The notes below the pieces were generated by a model that saw only the letters and a list, made by a program, of their open reading frames with translations, was not told where the DNA came from and did no database searches. Positions 1 through 12,800 of a stretch of DNA of 35,742 bases are shown in pieces. Source of the DNA: Hondaea fermentalgiana (Eukaryota; Sar; Bigyra; Thraustochytrida; Thraustochytriidae); NCBI GenBank assembly GCA_014084085.1, contig NPFB01000040.1:898173-933914 (forward strand), given 5' to 3'. How positions within the stretch are numbered: the first letter of the stretch is position 1; the number at the start of each line of letters is the position of its first letter. A program made the position numbers and the translations under genes.

Positions 1-28
1 CGGTTGGTCGGCTGGCGGAGGTCCGCTC

Positions 29-58
29 CGCGCGCGCGCGCGAGCGAGCGAGCGAGCA
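29..58. repeat. CG / AGCG microsatellite
   Basis: About seven CG dinucleotides (29-42) run directly into three to four AGCG units (43-58). This is a simple-sequence tract in the GC-rich flank, with no coding role apparent. Confidence 0.8.
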
Positions 59-416
59 GCGCCTGAGATTGCAGAGAGGCAGGCGATCGAGCATCGACCG
101 GCCGGTCGGCGCACGGCGGCCCTCGGCGAGGGCGCGGGCGGCAGGCCGCGAGCGCGAGAGGGAGCGAGCAGGAGACCCTCCCGCGAGGGTCTGCGCCTGG
201 CCGCGAGGCCTTTCTGGACAGGGGCGAGCGAGGAGCGGGAGAGAAGAGGAGTCGGCGTCGAGAGAGGCCAACGGCGGTTGCCCAGGCCACTCGAAGACCT
301 TGTTCTTTTCTTTTCTAATCTTTGCTTGCTGTTTCTCCGAGCCAGAAAGAACAAGCAAGGCGAGCGTGGTGAACTCCGCGGCGACGTTGGAGATCAGGCA
401 CGTTCCGAGGACGATC

Positions 417-444
417 TGCGCACTTTGCTGTGCGCACTTTGCTG
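417..444. repeat. Perfect 14-bp tandem duplication in the leader region
   Basis: The 14-mer TGCGCACTTTGCTG occurs twice back to back (417-430 and 431-444). It lies in the non-coding flank and may be a replication-slippage duplication. No binding site is recognised. Confidence 0.85.
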
Positions 445-574
445 TTGCAGTACGTACGCAAGCAAGTGCGCGCGAAGGCAAGGTATCGCAGATACTAGTT
501 ACTTCGGTTCCTCCCTTTCAAGGGGAACGAAGAACAAACAACAAGAGTACAAGGTCGCACTTGCAGCGGCATTA

Positions 575-596
575 AACGCCCAGAGTCTGAGGCGTT
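575..596 (+). other. Small inverted repeat (potential hairpin) upstream of the start codon
   Basis: AACGCC at 575-580 can pair with GGCGTT at 591-596. Inside it, CAG at 581-583 can pair with CTG at 587-589 around a three-base loop, leaving A590 bulged. The element sits about 110 bases before the start codon. It lies between two related direct-repeat copies of a CACTTGCA(A)GCGG sequence, at roughly 558-569 and 601-613. If transcribed it would form a short leader hairpin. A role is unproven. Confidence 0.4.
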
Positions 597-703
597 AGTG
601 CACTTGCAAGCGGAGCGACAACACCGTGGCACGTCGGAGACCGGGCATAGGGCTCGAATATCTTCCGTGTACCACCATCAGCATCGTCAAGAACACGATC
701 AAC

Positions 704-826
704 ATGAGTGCTCCTCTTAGCCACTCGAACCGGCGCCGCTTCGCAGCGGTACCGGCCATGGCGCAGACGAGCATTTTCTTCTTCAAGTACATTGTGGCGG
801 CCACCCTCGTGGCGACGGCCACAGGC
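704..826 (+). other. Signal peptide
   Basis: Residues 1-41 have a basic start (three consecutive Arg at 10-12, Lys28) followed by the hydrophobic core YIVAATLVATATG. Cleavage is likely after Gly41, with Ala39 at -3. The mature chain would then begin with Gln and reach its first cysteine at residue 48. Starting at Met19 instead gives a shorter, more typical signal peptide (MAQTSIFFFK and the same core). The protein should enter the secretory pathway. The alternative, a signal anchor, is less likely because a Cys-rich extracellular-type region follows immediately. Confidence 0.8.
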
Positions 827-3800
827 CAGTCGAGCAACGACGCTTGCACTGCTCACCAAAGTAACGGAGACAACCCGTACTGGTACGAGATCGAGACCAC
901 CTGCATGCCTTGTCTGCAGACACCCGGGTGCGGGTTCTGTTTGTCAACGCTCAGATGCCTCGGCGGCGACGAACACGGCCCCACGGCCAACGGCACCTTT
1001 TGCCCCGACTGGCTTGGACCCCAGGATTCGTGCCCCATCCCGCCGGCCTGCGGCGAATTCGACGACTGCGAGTCGTGTGCATCTCACGAGGACTGCGCAT
1101 GGTGCCCATCGGAAAACTCGTGCATGATTCTCACCGAGGTCTTTTCCAACGGCTGCCGTGGAACCGTCTTTGATCCGCCGTGCCCGGCCTCCTTCGTCGG
1201 CATCAACCGCGTCATCGGTAACCTGGTCGTGGAACCGGATCCAGTCTTTGGCGGCGGACATATCTCCGTGTCTGGCTCCGCAGAGGACACCGGCAACAGA
1301 TTCGAGTTCGAGCTTACCGACTCCGAGCTCTCCTTGCAATCTGCCACGGACGTCAGTATCGCTGCAGGAAACCGAACTGGCGTCAACGAGCGCGGCGGCG
1401 ATGTCAACATCGACGCAGGTGATGGCAACAGCCTCAACCGAGGCGCTGGAGGCCACATCCGCCTCGCGGCGGGTACCGGTGCTGGAACGGTTGCCCAGGG
1501 CGGCGCTGGTGCAGGTGGAGATGTCGAGCTCGTTGCAGGTTCGTCGACCGAGGCCACCGGTGGTCGCGTCGTGCTGCGCGCAGGTTACTCGCTTCGCGCC
1601 ACTGGAGGTCGCCTCGACCTTCTCTCCGGAGAAGGCGCGAGCACCACCAGCGGCGGCGTGTACATTGCCTCTGCGGACGCCTCAGACCTGTCTGGGCACA
1701 TTCGCGTGACCTCGGGAAGCTCTTCTGCGGGCAACTCGGGAAGCCTTTTGCTGTCCACCGGAGACGCGATCATGCAGCCCGGGGCGCTCCGTATCCAGGC
1801 GGGTAGTGCACTCAATACTGCAGAGGACTCCGTCTACCGAGGCGGAGACGTCGAAATCTCTGCGGGTCGGGCAGCCATTGCCACGGGTGGCGACCTTATC
1901 TTCGCCTCTGGAGCGAGCGATGGCTCCTCGTCGGGTCATATCACCATCACGAGTTCGCCGTCGAGTGCGAGTGGTGGATCGTCCGGGTCCATCAACCTCT
2001 TTACGGGCTCAGCCACAGACGGACCCAGCGGCTCCATCGTGCTTGAGACTGGCGAGGCCCTCAACGAAATGCCTGGCCGAATCCGCCTCAGCGTTGGCAC
2101 ATCCACATCGACTGGTCATGGTGGCGACATTGAGCTCGTTGCCGGCGAGGCAACCGAGGCGACTCGATCGGGTGGTGCCGTCAATCTCAATGGCGGCGCT
2201 GGACCGCGAGGAGGTCCCGTATACCTGACGGGTGGTGCCGCCAGCGGAACTGGCTCCGCTGATGTTGGCGGGGCTCTCGAACTCGTCGGCGGATCATCTA
2301 GTGCTGGCTACGGCGGCGCCGTTACCATTCGCAGTGGTACGAGCACTGGGCTTGGGTCAGGCGACGTTTCGGTGCGGTCCGCGACTGCTGACACGACGGG
2401 AACGTCCGGATCTCTTTTCCTGGAGACCGGTGATGCTGCGCTTGGTGACACGGGCCAGATTCGACTCGCCACGGGAAGTTCCTCCGCTGGAAGTGGCGGG
2501 ACCATCTCCATTGCTGTTGGCATAGGCACCTCGGGTCGCGGAGGCGATCTTTCCCTGAGAGCCGGGCGAACGCTTGACCCCTCTCTTGCGGGCGGCAGTG
2601 TCGTTATCGAGAGCGGAACTGCGCAGAACTCTGCATCCGGTGATGTGTCCATGCACACGGCCTCTAGCCTTGGCGACGATGCAACTGCAGGAACAGGCTC
2701 CATTGACATCAGGACGGGAGACACTGGGTCCGGCGTAACCGGCGATGTAACCCTCGCAAGTGGGTCTGCTCAAGGCCTCGGCCAGTCTGGTTCTGTCGTC
2801 ATCTCCGTGGGCGACTCTGGGTCCGGATCGGGCGGAACTGTCAGTCTCAACGCAGGACTTTCCAGCGGTGACGGAGCCACGGGTGGTGACATTGAACTCA
2901 CGGCCGGGTCAGGGACGTCAACCACAGGCGGAAGCGGTGGCGACGTCATCATCCGCGGTGGTGCTGCCGGAGGCGACGTTTCAGCGGATGGCGGGGCCGA
3001 AGGTCAAGGCGGCGAGGTGCAGCTCCATGGTGGTTTCTCCACCGACTCGCCAGGTGGCGCCGTGGTCCTCGAGGGCGGTGAAAGCACCAACAACCTCGGC
3101 GGCGATATTCGAATCTCGAGTGGCACGGGCACGGAGACTTCCAGTGGCAGCGTTTCTATCTCCACCGCGAACGCCGGCCCCGCTGGTGTGTCCGGTGCGA
3201 TCGCGCTCAGCACGGGAACTACCTCTCTTGGCAACTCCGGGACCATCGCAATTACCACAGGTGCGGCAAGCGCAGGGTCTGCCGGAGACATCAGCGTTGC
3301 TGTTGGCACATCCGAGGATGGTGATGGCGGCAACGTCATCATTGCGGCCGGTCTGGCAAGCTCGAATGCAGCCACAGGCGGCCAAGTGCTCATTTCTGGT
3401 GGCGAAGGAAGCGACGACGATCTCAGCAACGGCGGAAATGGCGGCCTTGTGCGCATTCAGGGTGGTGAGGCCAAGGGCAGGTCCACCTCGGACGCCGGAG
3501 GCAATGTGGAACTGGCGGGCGGTATTTCGGCAGGCGGGAACGGCGGTGCAATCTCCATCACCTCCGGTGCTGGCGTGGAGCGCTCCAGCGGGTCCGTCTT
3601 GCTTGCATCTTCCAATGCAGGCACAAGTGGTGTGAGTGGCGATCTTGTGCTTCAGTCTGGCGTTGCGACAGCTGGTGACTCTGGATCCATCGCACTTGAA
3701 ACCGGGTACGCGACAGATGGCAAAGGTGGCAGCATCGTGCTCTCTGTAGGTGCTGGGGACATGGGCGATGGTGGTGACATCCGACTTACTGCAGGCACCA

Positions 3801-6800
3801 GCCTCGATGCGGCGAGCGCTGGTGGCGCTGTCGAGATCCGAGCCGGCCAGGGTTCAAGCGCCCACTCCGCCGACGGAGGCGATGGTGGCCACATGGGTAT
3901 TTACGGTGGAGAGGCTCGCGGCACGGCTTCAATTGATGCTGGTGGAGACGTCGATATCCATGGAGGGCGATCTTTCGCCGGTACGGGTGGCTCGCTTCGT
4001 ATTTCCTCGGGTGCGAGTACCGGAACCAGCTCGGGTCACATCATCATCGACACGAGTAACGCCGGCAGCACAGGTATCAGCGGCGCGATGACGCTGTCCA
4101 CGGGCACTTCAAGCTTCGGGGACAGCGGCTTTGTGTCTGTTGTCACGGGCAAGGCCATGGGTGGCAAAGGTGGCTTCATCAACCTTTTCGTTGGCGAAGG
4201 CAATTACGGAGAGGGAGGCCATGTCTCCATTTCGGCGGGAAAAACGACGGATTCTTCCGGAGCCTCTGGTGGCTACATTGCAATGACTACGGGTTACTCG
4301 GCCCAGACCAGTTCTGGTTCCTTTTCGCTGCGCACCCCCAACGCTGGTCTCATCGGCGTTTCGGGGGGTATCTCGCTCAGCACAGGTACTACAAGTGACG
4401 GAAACTCAGGAATGATCGGTCTGGGCACGGGTGAGGCCAACGAGGGTCACGGTGGCGATATTCGCCTGTACGTGGGCACCGGGCATTCGGGCGATGGCGG
4501 AGACGTTCTGATCACAGCCGGCGAAGCCACTGACGCTGCAACTGTAGGAGGAGACATCATCCTGACCGCGGGCGAGGGCTCCAGCGAAGACTTTTCGAAT
4601 GGTGGCAATGGTGGTAAAATTCAGCTCTTTGGTGGCGCGGCCCAAGGTACCTCGAGTTATGACACAGGTGGTAACATTGAGCTTCAGGGCGGCTACGCGC
4701 GCCAGGCTTCGGGTGGTGACATCACCTTGACCTCAGGGTTTAGTAAGCAGACCACCAGTGGTCATGTCGTCATTGTCACTGCTGACGCAGGTGTCAAGGG
4801 CGTGTCGGGTTCAATCTCGCTCGCAACCGGCGAAACCTCGGACGGACCCTCGGGCGCTTTCTATGTAACAACGGGCGATGCCAACAATGGCAACGCGGGA
4901 AATATCGAATTTTTTGTCGGCTCCGGCAACTCTGGATCGGGTGGTGATGTCTTTGTCACCGCCGGCGAAACAACGGCCAAGTCGGGCAGCGGAGGTGATA
5001 TTCGGATGGCAACGGGTTACTCGACGGAGACCTCCAGTGGGTCCTTCTTCCTTGACACACCAAATGCAGGCAAGTCTGGAGTCAGCGGCGCCATGCACTT
5101 TAATACCGGAACTTCGAGCAAGGGCAACACGGGTCAGATTTCATTTGACACTGGCACGGCAAACCGCGGCAGCGGCGGCTCTTTCACCGTTCAAGTAGGC
5201 ACGGGTAACTCTGGCAACGGAGGGCATGTCAGCCTCATTGCCGGTGAATCCAGCGCGGACAAGAAAGCTGGTGGCCACGTGGAAATTCGCGGAGGTCTCG
5301 GTTCGAGCAGCAACGGCGCCAACGGTGGTGATGGTGGAAACGTCACAATTATTGGCGGCGAAGCGCTTGGAGGCGACGAAGAGGATCTTGGTGGTTTTGT
5401 CAACGTTACGGGTGGCCAAGCCTACAAAGGAACGGGTGGATCGATCCTCCTCACGACCGGTTTTGGTCGTGAGACTTCGAGCGGTCGCGTGAACATTTCA
5501 ACCGCTGACGCTGGAAAGGAAGGCGTCTCTGGTAGTATCTCGCTGGTCACTGGACATTCTTCAGCCGGAGACTCTGGAATCGTTCGCATGCGGACGGGCA
5601 ACGCGGAAGACGGCAAGGGCGGCAACATCGAACTTTACGTCGGCAAGGGCGACTGTGGTAATGGCGGAGACGTTAACATCACCGCCGGTGACACCTCTCA
5701 GGCCAGGACACAAGGAGGAAGCATTGAAATGCGGGCTGGTACGGGTTCCTCCACTTCAAATAGCGACGGCGGTGATGGCGGCGATGTGCACGTGTACGGT
5801 GGACGCGCAGCTGGCCTCAACGCGCGCGATCGGGGTGGTAACATCACTCTTGAAGCCGGCCCGAGCGCCATGGGCACTGGTGGATCTATTCTTATGAAGA
5901 CTGGATATTCCTCACGTCGCAGCAGCGGCGAATTTATTCTCGAAACTGCGAATGCCGGCGAAGCAGGTGTTTCGGGTCGCATGGTCCTGCGCACAGGCAC
6001 AGCAAGTGACGGCGATTCTGGCTATGTGCACATTGAAACGGGAACTGCCTTTGACGGTAAAGCAGGTCACATCAATATGACTGTTGGCTCTGGCGCTGTT
6101 GGAAATGGCGGCGCGGTCTATATTACCGCGGGAAATACCACCGACATGCGTAACGAGGCCTCCGGAGGAACCATCACGGTCTCATCCGGTGCAAGCTTGG
6201 CATCTTCGAGCGGCGACATTTCCATCTCCACGCCGAATGCAGGCGAGGAGGGCGTAAGCGGGGCGATCCGCCTCTGGACCGGCACCACTAGCATGGGCAA
6301 CTCTGGACTTTACGCGATTACTACTGGTCGCGCAACGGACGGTCGAGGCGGTAGCTTTCTCGTTCAGGTCGGCACGGGCACTGGCTCGGGATACAATCTT
6401 GGTGGCAACATCACGATGCGAGCAGGCAACACGACTTCGCCGGCGACGCGTGGCGGGCCGGTCGAAATCACCGCCGGAAACGGACTCTCAACAGACAACT
6501 CGAACGGCGGCTCGGGCGGCCACGTAAATCTTACTGCTGGCCTCGCTGCCGGAAAGGCGACTGTCAACACGGGCGGAAACGTTAATATCAACGCCGGTGC
6601 CTCAGCGCGTGGCACGGGTGGCAATATCTATATTGCAAGTGGACGGAGTTCTACTCACTCGTCGGGTTCCGTCACGATTCTTACGCCTGATTCGGGCGCC
6701 AACGGAGTCAGCGGCGGTATGTCTTTCAACACTGGTAAAGCTCTCGCTGGATCCTCCGGAGGCTTTAATGTGACGACTGGAAATGCAACGGACGGTCGCG

Positions 6801-9800
6801 GAGGCGACATTCAAATGCTTGTTGGCACTGGCGACTCGGGCCGTGGTGGAAATATTCTCCTCGCTGCGGGCCGTACCAACTCTGACTCCCGAACGGGTGG
6901 TTCCATCGAGCTCGCCTCTGGCCTTGGTGCTGTCGAGGATAGCGGGTACATCAACCTTCAGACATCTGACTCTGGATCCGCAGGCCGAAGCGGCTACATC
7001 AAGCTTGAGACTGGCTATGGTACCGGAGACTCCTCTGGCGGGATTGATTTGATGTCGGGGAACTCGACCGGCGGTCACGGCGGCGACATCCGCCTTCTCG
7101 TTGGAACTGGGCAGCGTCTGAGTGGAGGCGCGGTTGTTATTGACGCAGGCGACACCTCTGCTGCTACGTATACGGGAGGTTCAATCAACATTACGAGCGG
7201 TAAGGGCATTTCGAGCACATCCGGTGCGATTGCAATCTCTACACCCTCGGGCGGTTCCGGTGCTGGTGGCGCAAGCGGTTTCGTTCGCATCTCCACAGGC
7301 GAAGCCACCAAGGGTTCCTCAGGTGCTATTCTCCTCAGCACGGGCGATGCTACCAAGAGCGGGGCTGGAGGGCGCATTGACTTGAGCGTCGGAAGCGCCA
7401 CCAAGGGTACCGGCGGCCGTGTTCGCATCGAGGCTGGTGAAACGTCTGAAGAAGGAATGCACGGCGGACCGGTCGAGATTCTCGGCGGAAACAGTACCGA
7501 CTCGGGCGCAGGATTTGGCGGACGTGTACTCATTCGCGCGGGCGCGACGCTTGGGTCCGACGCACGGAGTAACACGGGTGGCGAGGTTTATGTTGCTGCT
7601 GGCCTCTCGCAAGGTGGTTTCGGCGGCAACCTAACCATGTTTTCCGGAAGAGGTCTTGAGGGTTCAAGTGGCAACGTTACCATTGCCTCGGCCGATGCTG
7701 GATCGAGGGGGGTCTCTGGGAACATTCGTCTTGCAACAGGCACATCGTCCTTTGGGTCATCGGGGAGCCTCGCAATTGCAACGGGAGCCTCCCGACTCAA
7801 TGGCCATGGAGGTAACATTTCGTTGACCGTGGGTACCGGTTCTATTGGAAACGGTGGCAATGTCACGATCCAGGCAGGTAACATGACTGCGACGGGAGCT
7901 ACGGGTGGTTCCATTGCGATCGCATCCGGCATGTCCGAGGCCTCTAGCAGTGGATCCATCGTTATCCGTACGGCCAAGGCCGCCAACGCGCGAGGAAGCT
8001 CGGGTAGCATTCAGTTGAGCACCGGTCCTGCTCTGAATGGGCCGGCGGGAGAGATCAAAATGGCCACCGGAGCTGCAGAGATTGGTGCAAACATTAGTCT
8101 GACCGTAGGGCCTGGAACCCAGGGCGACGGAGGGCAGATTGTTCTCAGGGCCGGAAACACGACCCGGGGACAGGGTGGACGCCTCTCTCTCACAGCTGGC
8201 GATGGCTTGAACATCGATGAAACTGAAGGCGGTGATGGAGGAGACATTGAAATTCGAGGCGGTGTCGCTTTCGGTAGGTCTGTCTCCAACGCCGCTGGCG
8301 GTCATGTTCTTGTTGCAGGAGGCCTCGCGCAAACGGTCACCGGTGGAAACGTGACACTGCGGAGCGGAGCAAGCAGTGCGACGTCAAGCGGAGGCATCAC
8401 TGTCGAAACTGCAAATGCCGGCATTAGCGGCGTTAGCGGCGGAATCTCGATCGGCACGGGTGTATCCTCCAAGGGCGACTCTGGCGCCATTGTAATCTCC
8501 ACTGGCGATGCGGAAGGCTCGAGTGGATCCATCTCCATCATTGGCGGCGGCGCAGACGACGGACCTGGCGGCGTGCTATCCCTCACGGCCGGCTCCACGT
8601 CGCGCGATAACAATGAAGCTGACGCAACTGGCGGTGCGCTTACGCTTGAGTCTGGTACTTCTGCACGCACAAGCAGCGGCGAGATTAGCATTCGGACGCC
8701 CAATGGTGGGTCTGCTGGTGGAACATCTGGGTCCATTGCGCTCTCCACGGGCAACGCAACGGAAGGCAATGCAGGAAATATCACTTTGACCTCTGGGTAT
8801 GGAATCAACGGCCGCGCAGGCACCATCTCTCTCGATGTCGGTGCTTCCATGTCAGGCCAAGGTGCGGACCTGATTCTCAGCGGAGGCGACACCTTGACCA
8901 AGGAGGGTGAGACTGGTGGCCATGTCTCGATCACCTCGGGTGCAAGCGAGCGGACAACGAGCGGAAATGTGATCATCGCGACCGCCGACAGCGGGGCTGA
9001 CGGTGCAAGTGGCTTTATTTCGCTTAGTACCGGTGATAGTGCGGGCCAGGACTCTGGTGTCATCACGATTGCCACAGGTGATGCCTCGGATGCCACCGCC
9101 GGCGGAATCCGGCTCCATGTGGGGGCTGGGTCGAGCGGTGCGGGAGGAAACATTGAATTTTCGGCAGGCGATGTCGCCGGTGACTCTGCAAAGAGTGGAG
9201 GGTCCCTGCACCTCGAAAGCGGGTCGTCTTCATTGGGCTCCTCCGGCGACATTCTCATTGAGACCGCTGCTGCTACCTATGCAACCGCCAAGAGTGGCTC
9301 CATTTCGCTTCTGACGGGCGAGGCGTTGGGCGCTGAATCGGGTCAACTTCTTCTTCAGACTGGCGACTCAACGAATGGGGCTGGTGGAGACATTCGAATC
9401 CAAGTGGGCGCCGGCTCGAAGAACGCTGACGGAGGCGAAATTGTCATTGATGCCGGTGCTTCAACTGGTGGCAACGGTGGGGATATCACGCTTACGAGCG
9501 GCGCTTCCGATGAAGCCTCAAGCGGCAGCGTTATTATCCGTACGCATAGCTCAGACGGCTCAGACGGCTCGAGCGGCGACATCGAGATTTCCTCTGGAAA
9601 TTCGAGCGATGCAAACTCCGGATCCTTGAACCTTTTCACCGGCATGTCAGATGCGGCGGCTGGCGGGACAATCTCGTTGCAGGTCGGAAATGGTGTTTCC
9701 GGTGCAGGTGGCGCCGTCGTCTTGACGGCGGGTAATATGACCTCTCGCGACGCTGGCGTGGGAGGCTCCATTAGGATCCTTTCTGGAGCCAGTACGACCA

Positions 9801-12800
9801 GCGCGTCCGGATCAGTTCGCATTGAATCGCAAGCTGCAAGCGAGGACGGCTCCGGTGACATCATCCTTGCTTCTGGCGCTGGGTCTGATGAGGCTACATC
9901 TGGCAACCTCCGACTTGGCACGGGCGCCACCAACGCTGGGGTTTCTGGTAGCGTGCGCATTGCCGTCGGACGAGCTTCGACGGCGAGCGCCGGGGATGTG
10001 GACATCTTGGCAGGCAATTCAGAAAGCATTGTCTCTGCTGACAAAGCTGGCGACGTGAACCTGGTGGCCGGCAATGGCACGTCGAGCTCGCAAGGCCAGG
10101 GTGGCTCCATTTCGTTGCGGTCAGGAAATTCTGCGGGCTCACTGAAGACCGCTGGAGCCATTGATCTTCAAGCCGGGCGCGCTGCGGGGCAGGGAGAGGG
10201 CGGTTCCATCTCCGTTCTTAGTGGTGAGTCCCGCCTTGGGACCTCAGGATCGATTAGTCTTGCATCAGCGGACGCCGACACAGGTTCCTCCGGGTCAACG
10301 GGCCAACTTGCTTTCGCGACGGGTACAGCCGACTCAGGCGATTCGGGCATTGTCGTGATTGAAACCGGTAACACGGATCTGGGTGATGCTGGCTCCATTC
10401 GCCTTCAGCCAGGTAAAACAAACCGCGGTCAGGCCGGTGACGTACTCTTCACGGCGGGCGCCTCCGAATCCACTACGGGAGGATCGATCGTCTTGATGAG
10501 CGGAGCTTCCGATGACACGAGCAGCGGTGCAGTCAGCATCGCGACTGCCGAAGGCGGCTCTGAGGGCGTCAGTGGGGCAATTTCGCTTCGCACAGGGGCA
10601 TCGCATGATGCCGATTCTGGGGAGATATCTTTACAAACAGGAGATGCAGAAGGCACTGGCGCTGTTGCGGGAGCGATTTCCCTGCGAGTCGGCGAGTCTG
10701 CAGATGAAGCGGGTAGCAACATCACAATGCTCGCGGGTTCCACCGCAAGTTCGCGCGTGGGCGGGTCGGTGAATATCACCACGGGCCGTTCATCGCAGAC
10801 CTCGAGTGGATCGATTCTGCTGCAAACTTCAAGCGCAGGGGCCGCGGTGTCTGGTCAAGGCGGTGTATCTGGAAAGGTGCAGGTTCTCACTGGTGTGGCA
10901 ACGCGCGGATCCTCGGGAGAAGTCGAGCTCTCAACAGGAAGCGCCCAGGCGTCCGGCGGGAATATTCGTCTTCAGGTCGGTACAGGCTCCTCGGGAGTCG
11001 GCGGCGGAATATATCTTCGAGCTGGCAATGTCACAGGAAGCGCCGCAACCACCGGTGGTACCATTTCGCTGCTTGCTGGCTACTCTAGCACGACCACGAG
11101 TGGAAGTGTGCTCATCGCGACCCCAAATGCTGGAATTCTAGGTGACTCTGGCGCTTTGCGTCTGAACACTGGGAATGCAGCCAGTGGCGGAAGCGGATCC
11201 GTGCTCCTCAGCACCGGACGCGGCGCCGCAGGTGCCGCTGGGTCAATCTTCCTCAGCGTTGGCGATACGACAGGCGGACGGGAACCTGCTGGAAACATTA
11301 GTCTCACAGCTGGTGCTGCTATGGGAACCGGTGAACAAGGTGGCGCGATCTACATCACGAGTGGTAGCAGCGATGAGGGCGAGAGCGGCGTCATCGAGAT
11401 GAAGACTGCCTCCGCCGAAGGAACAGAAGGAAGAAGCGGGTCAATGCTTCTTGCGACGGGAAGCAGCGTTGACGCAGATTCTGGAACGCTGACGATTAGC
11501 ACGGGAGATTCTGACGACGCCGCTGGTGGCGCACTTGACATTTTCGCCGGCTCTGGCTCTGCAGGCAAAGGTGGCCTGCTCACACTACAGGCTGGAAACC
11601 AGTCGTCTGGCGACGGCGGAAATGTGATCATTTCTGCAGGAGGGAGCACACACGGTGCAAGCGGCTCGATCGCTCTGTTGACACCAAATAGCGACGAGGA
11701 TGAAACTGGCAGCATTCGTCTCGCTACAGGTTCTGCGGCCTCGGACAAATCGGGACGGATTTCGCTGAACACTGGCGATGTTGATGGCTCCAGCCCAGCT
11801 GATGTTGCAGGATCCATTCAAATCGCAGCTGGGAGCACGCGGACCGCGCAAGGCGCGAATGTGAGCGTCTCTGCAGGCAACTCTGAGCTTTCCGCCGGCG
11901 GAGATCTCTACCTTGATGCTGGGAATGCCACCACCGATGCTGCAACCCGTGGCGGGCACGTATACATTTCGGGTGGAACAACTGTATCCACTGCGACTTC
12001 CTCCGGGGGTGGAGCCGTCACAATCGAAGCTGGCTCGGCTCGCCGTGGGACCGGAGGTGCGGTGGAGATCTTTTCTGGGAAATCCTCTTCTGCTAACACC
12101 GGTGAAATCCTCATTCGCACTGCGAGTGCTCAGGCGAGCACTGGAAAGCGTAGTGGCGCGGTGACTGTTGCAACCGGCGAAACCGAGGAAGGTCCCTCCG
12201 GCGAGATTCTCCTTCAGACAGGAACGGCATCATCTGGATATGGCGGTCCCATCAAGCTCAGTGTCGGTGACGGTGATTCTGGCAAGGGTGGTTCAATTAC
12301 CTTGGATGCTGGGTATTCAACTGGGGCATCGGGTGGTGACGTCGAAATTACCTCTGGGCGTAGTGGCTACCACAGCACTGGAGCCGTCAGCATTTCCACT
12401 GCAGATGTCGACGCGTCGACAGCGAACAGTGGTCTTATTTCCCTTCAGACCGGAAGCTCCGGCAATGTTGGGGGGTCAAGCGGTGCGATTCTTCTCCAAA
12501 CAGCTGATTCTCCCAAGGGCGCAAGTGGAAGTATCTCGGTACTCGTGGGGAAGAGCAACGGGCTCCGCGCGGGAGGCGGGAACCTGACCACCCGTGCGGG
12601 TGATAGCGATGATGGAACGGGAGGATCTGTTCTCATTAGCTCTGGCGCGTCTGACTCGTTGTTGCACAACAGTGGCTCTCTCACTTTCCGCACGGCCAAC
12701 GCCATGGCCACAAGCGGGGCCGTTTACATCGCATCAGGCAATGCTACAACGTACTCTTCAGGTAGCGTCTCGATTGTTTCCGGCTCGGGTGCCGACGGCG

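Larger units (their letters stand above)
1..703 (+). promoter_or_regulatory. 5' flank and probable leader of the giant gene
   Basis: No convincing gene lies in this stretch. It is very GC-rich at its left end, with a CG dinucleotide run and AGCG repeats. A pyrimidine-rich patch follows at about 301-340, and then A-rich sequence around 525-555 that would suit an untranslated leader. I see no clear TATA box, so the core promoter cannot be placed. The pyrimidine-rich patch contains a CTAAT that could serve as an intron branch point, followed by AG dinucleotides. A leader intron is therefore possible, but no matching donor site stands out. In the frame of the giant gene there is a stop at 596-598, so the main protein cannot start upstream of that point without splicing. 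Confidence 0.5.

Noticed and set aside
301..345. A leader intron using the CTAAT and pyrimidine-rich patch
   Set aside because: A branch-like motif and AG exist, but no convincing donor site could be paired with them, so I did not annotate an intron.
69..598. Two overlapping open frames in the 5' flank (69-575 and 278-598)
   Set aside because: The translations are Arg/Ala/Ser-rich with no recognisable domain and come from GC-rich sequence. I treat them as possible upstream ORFs of a leader rather than genes.
2760..3635. A 291-codon plus-strand open frame in another phase, and similar ones such as 20478-21164
   Set aside because: It is a phase-shifted reading of the repeats, low in complexity, with no independent start context or domain. 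The true frame runs straight through it.
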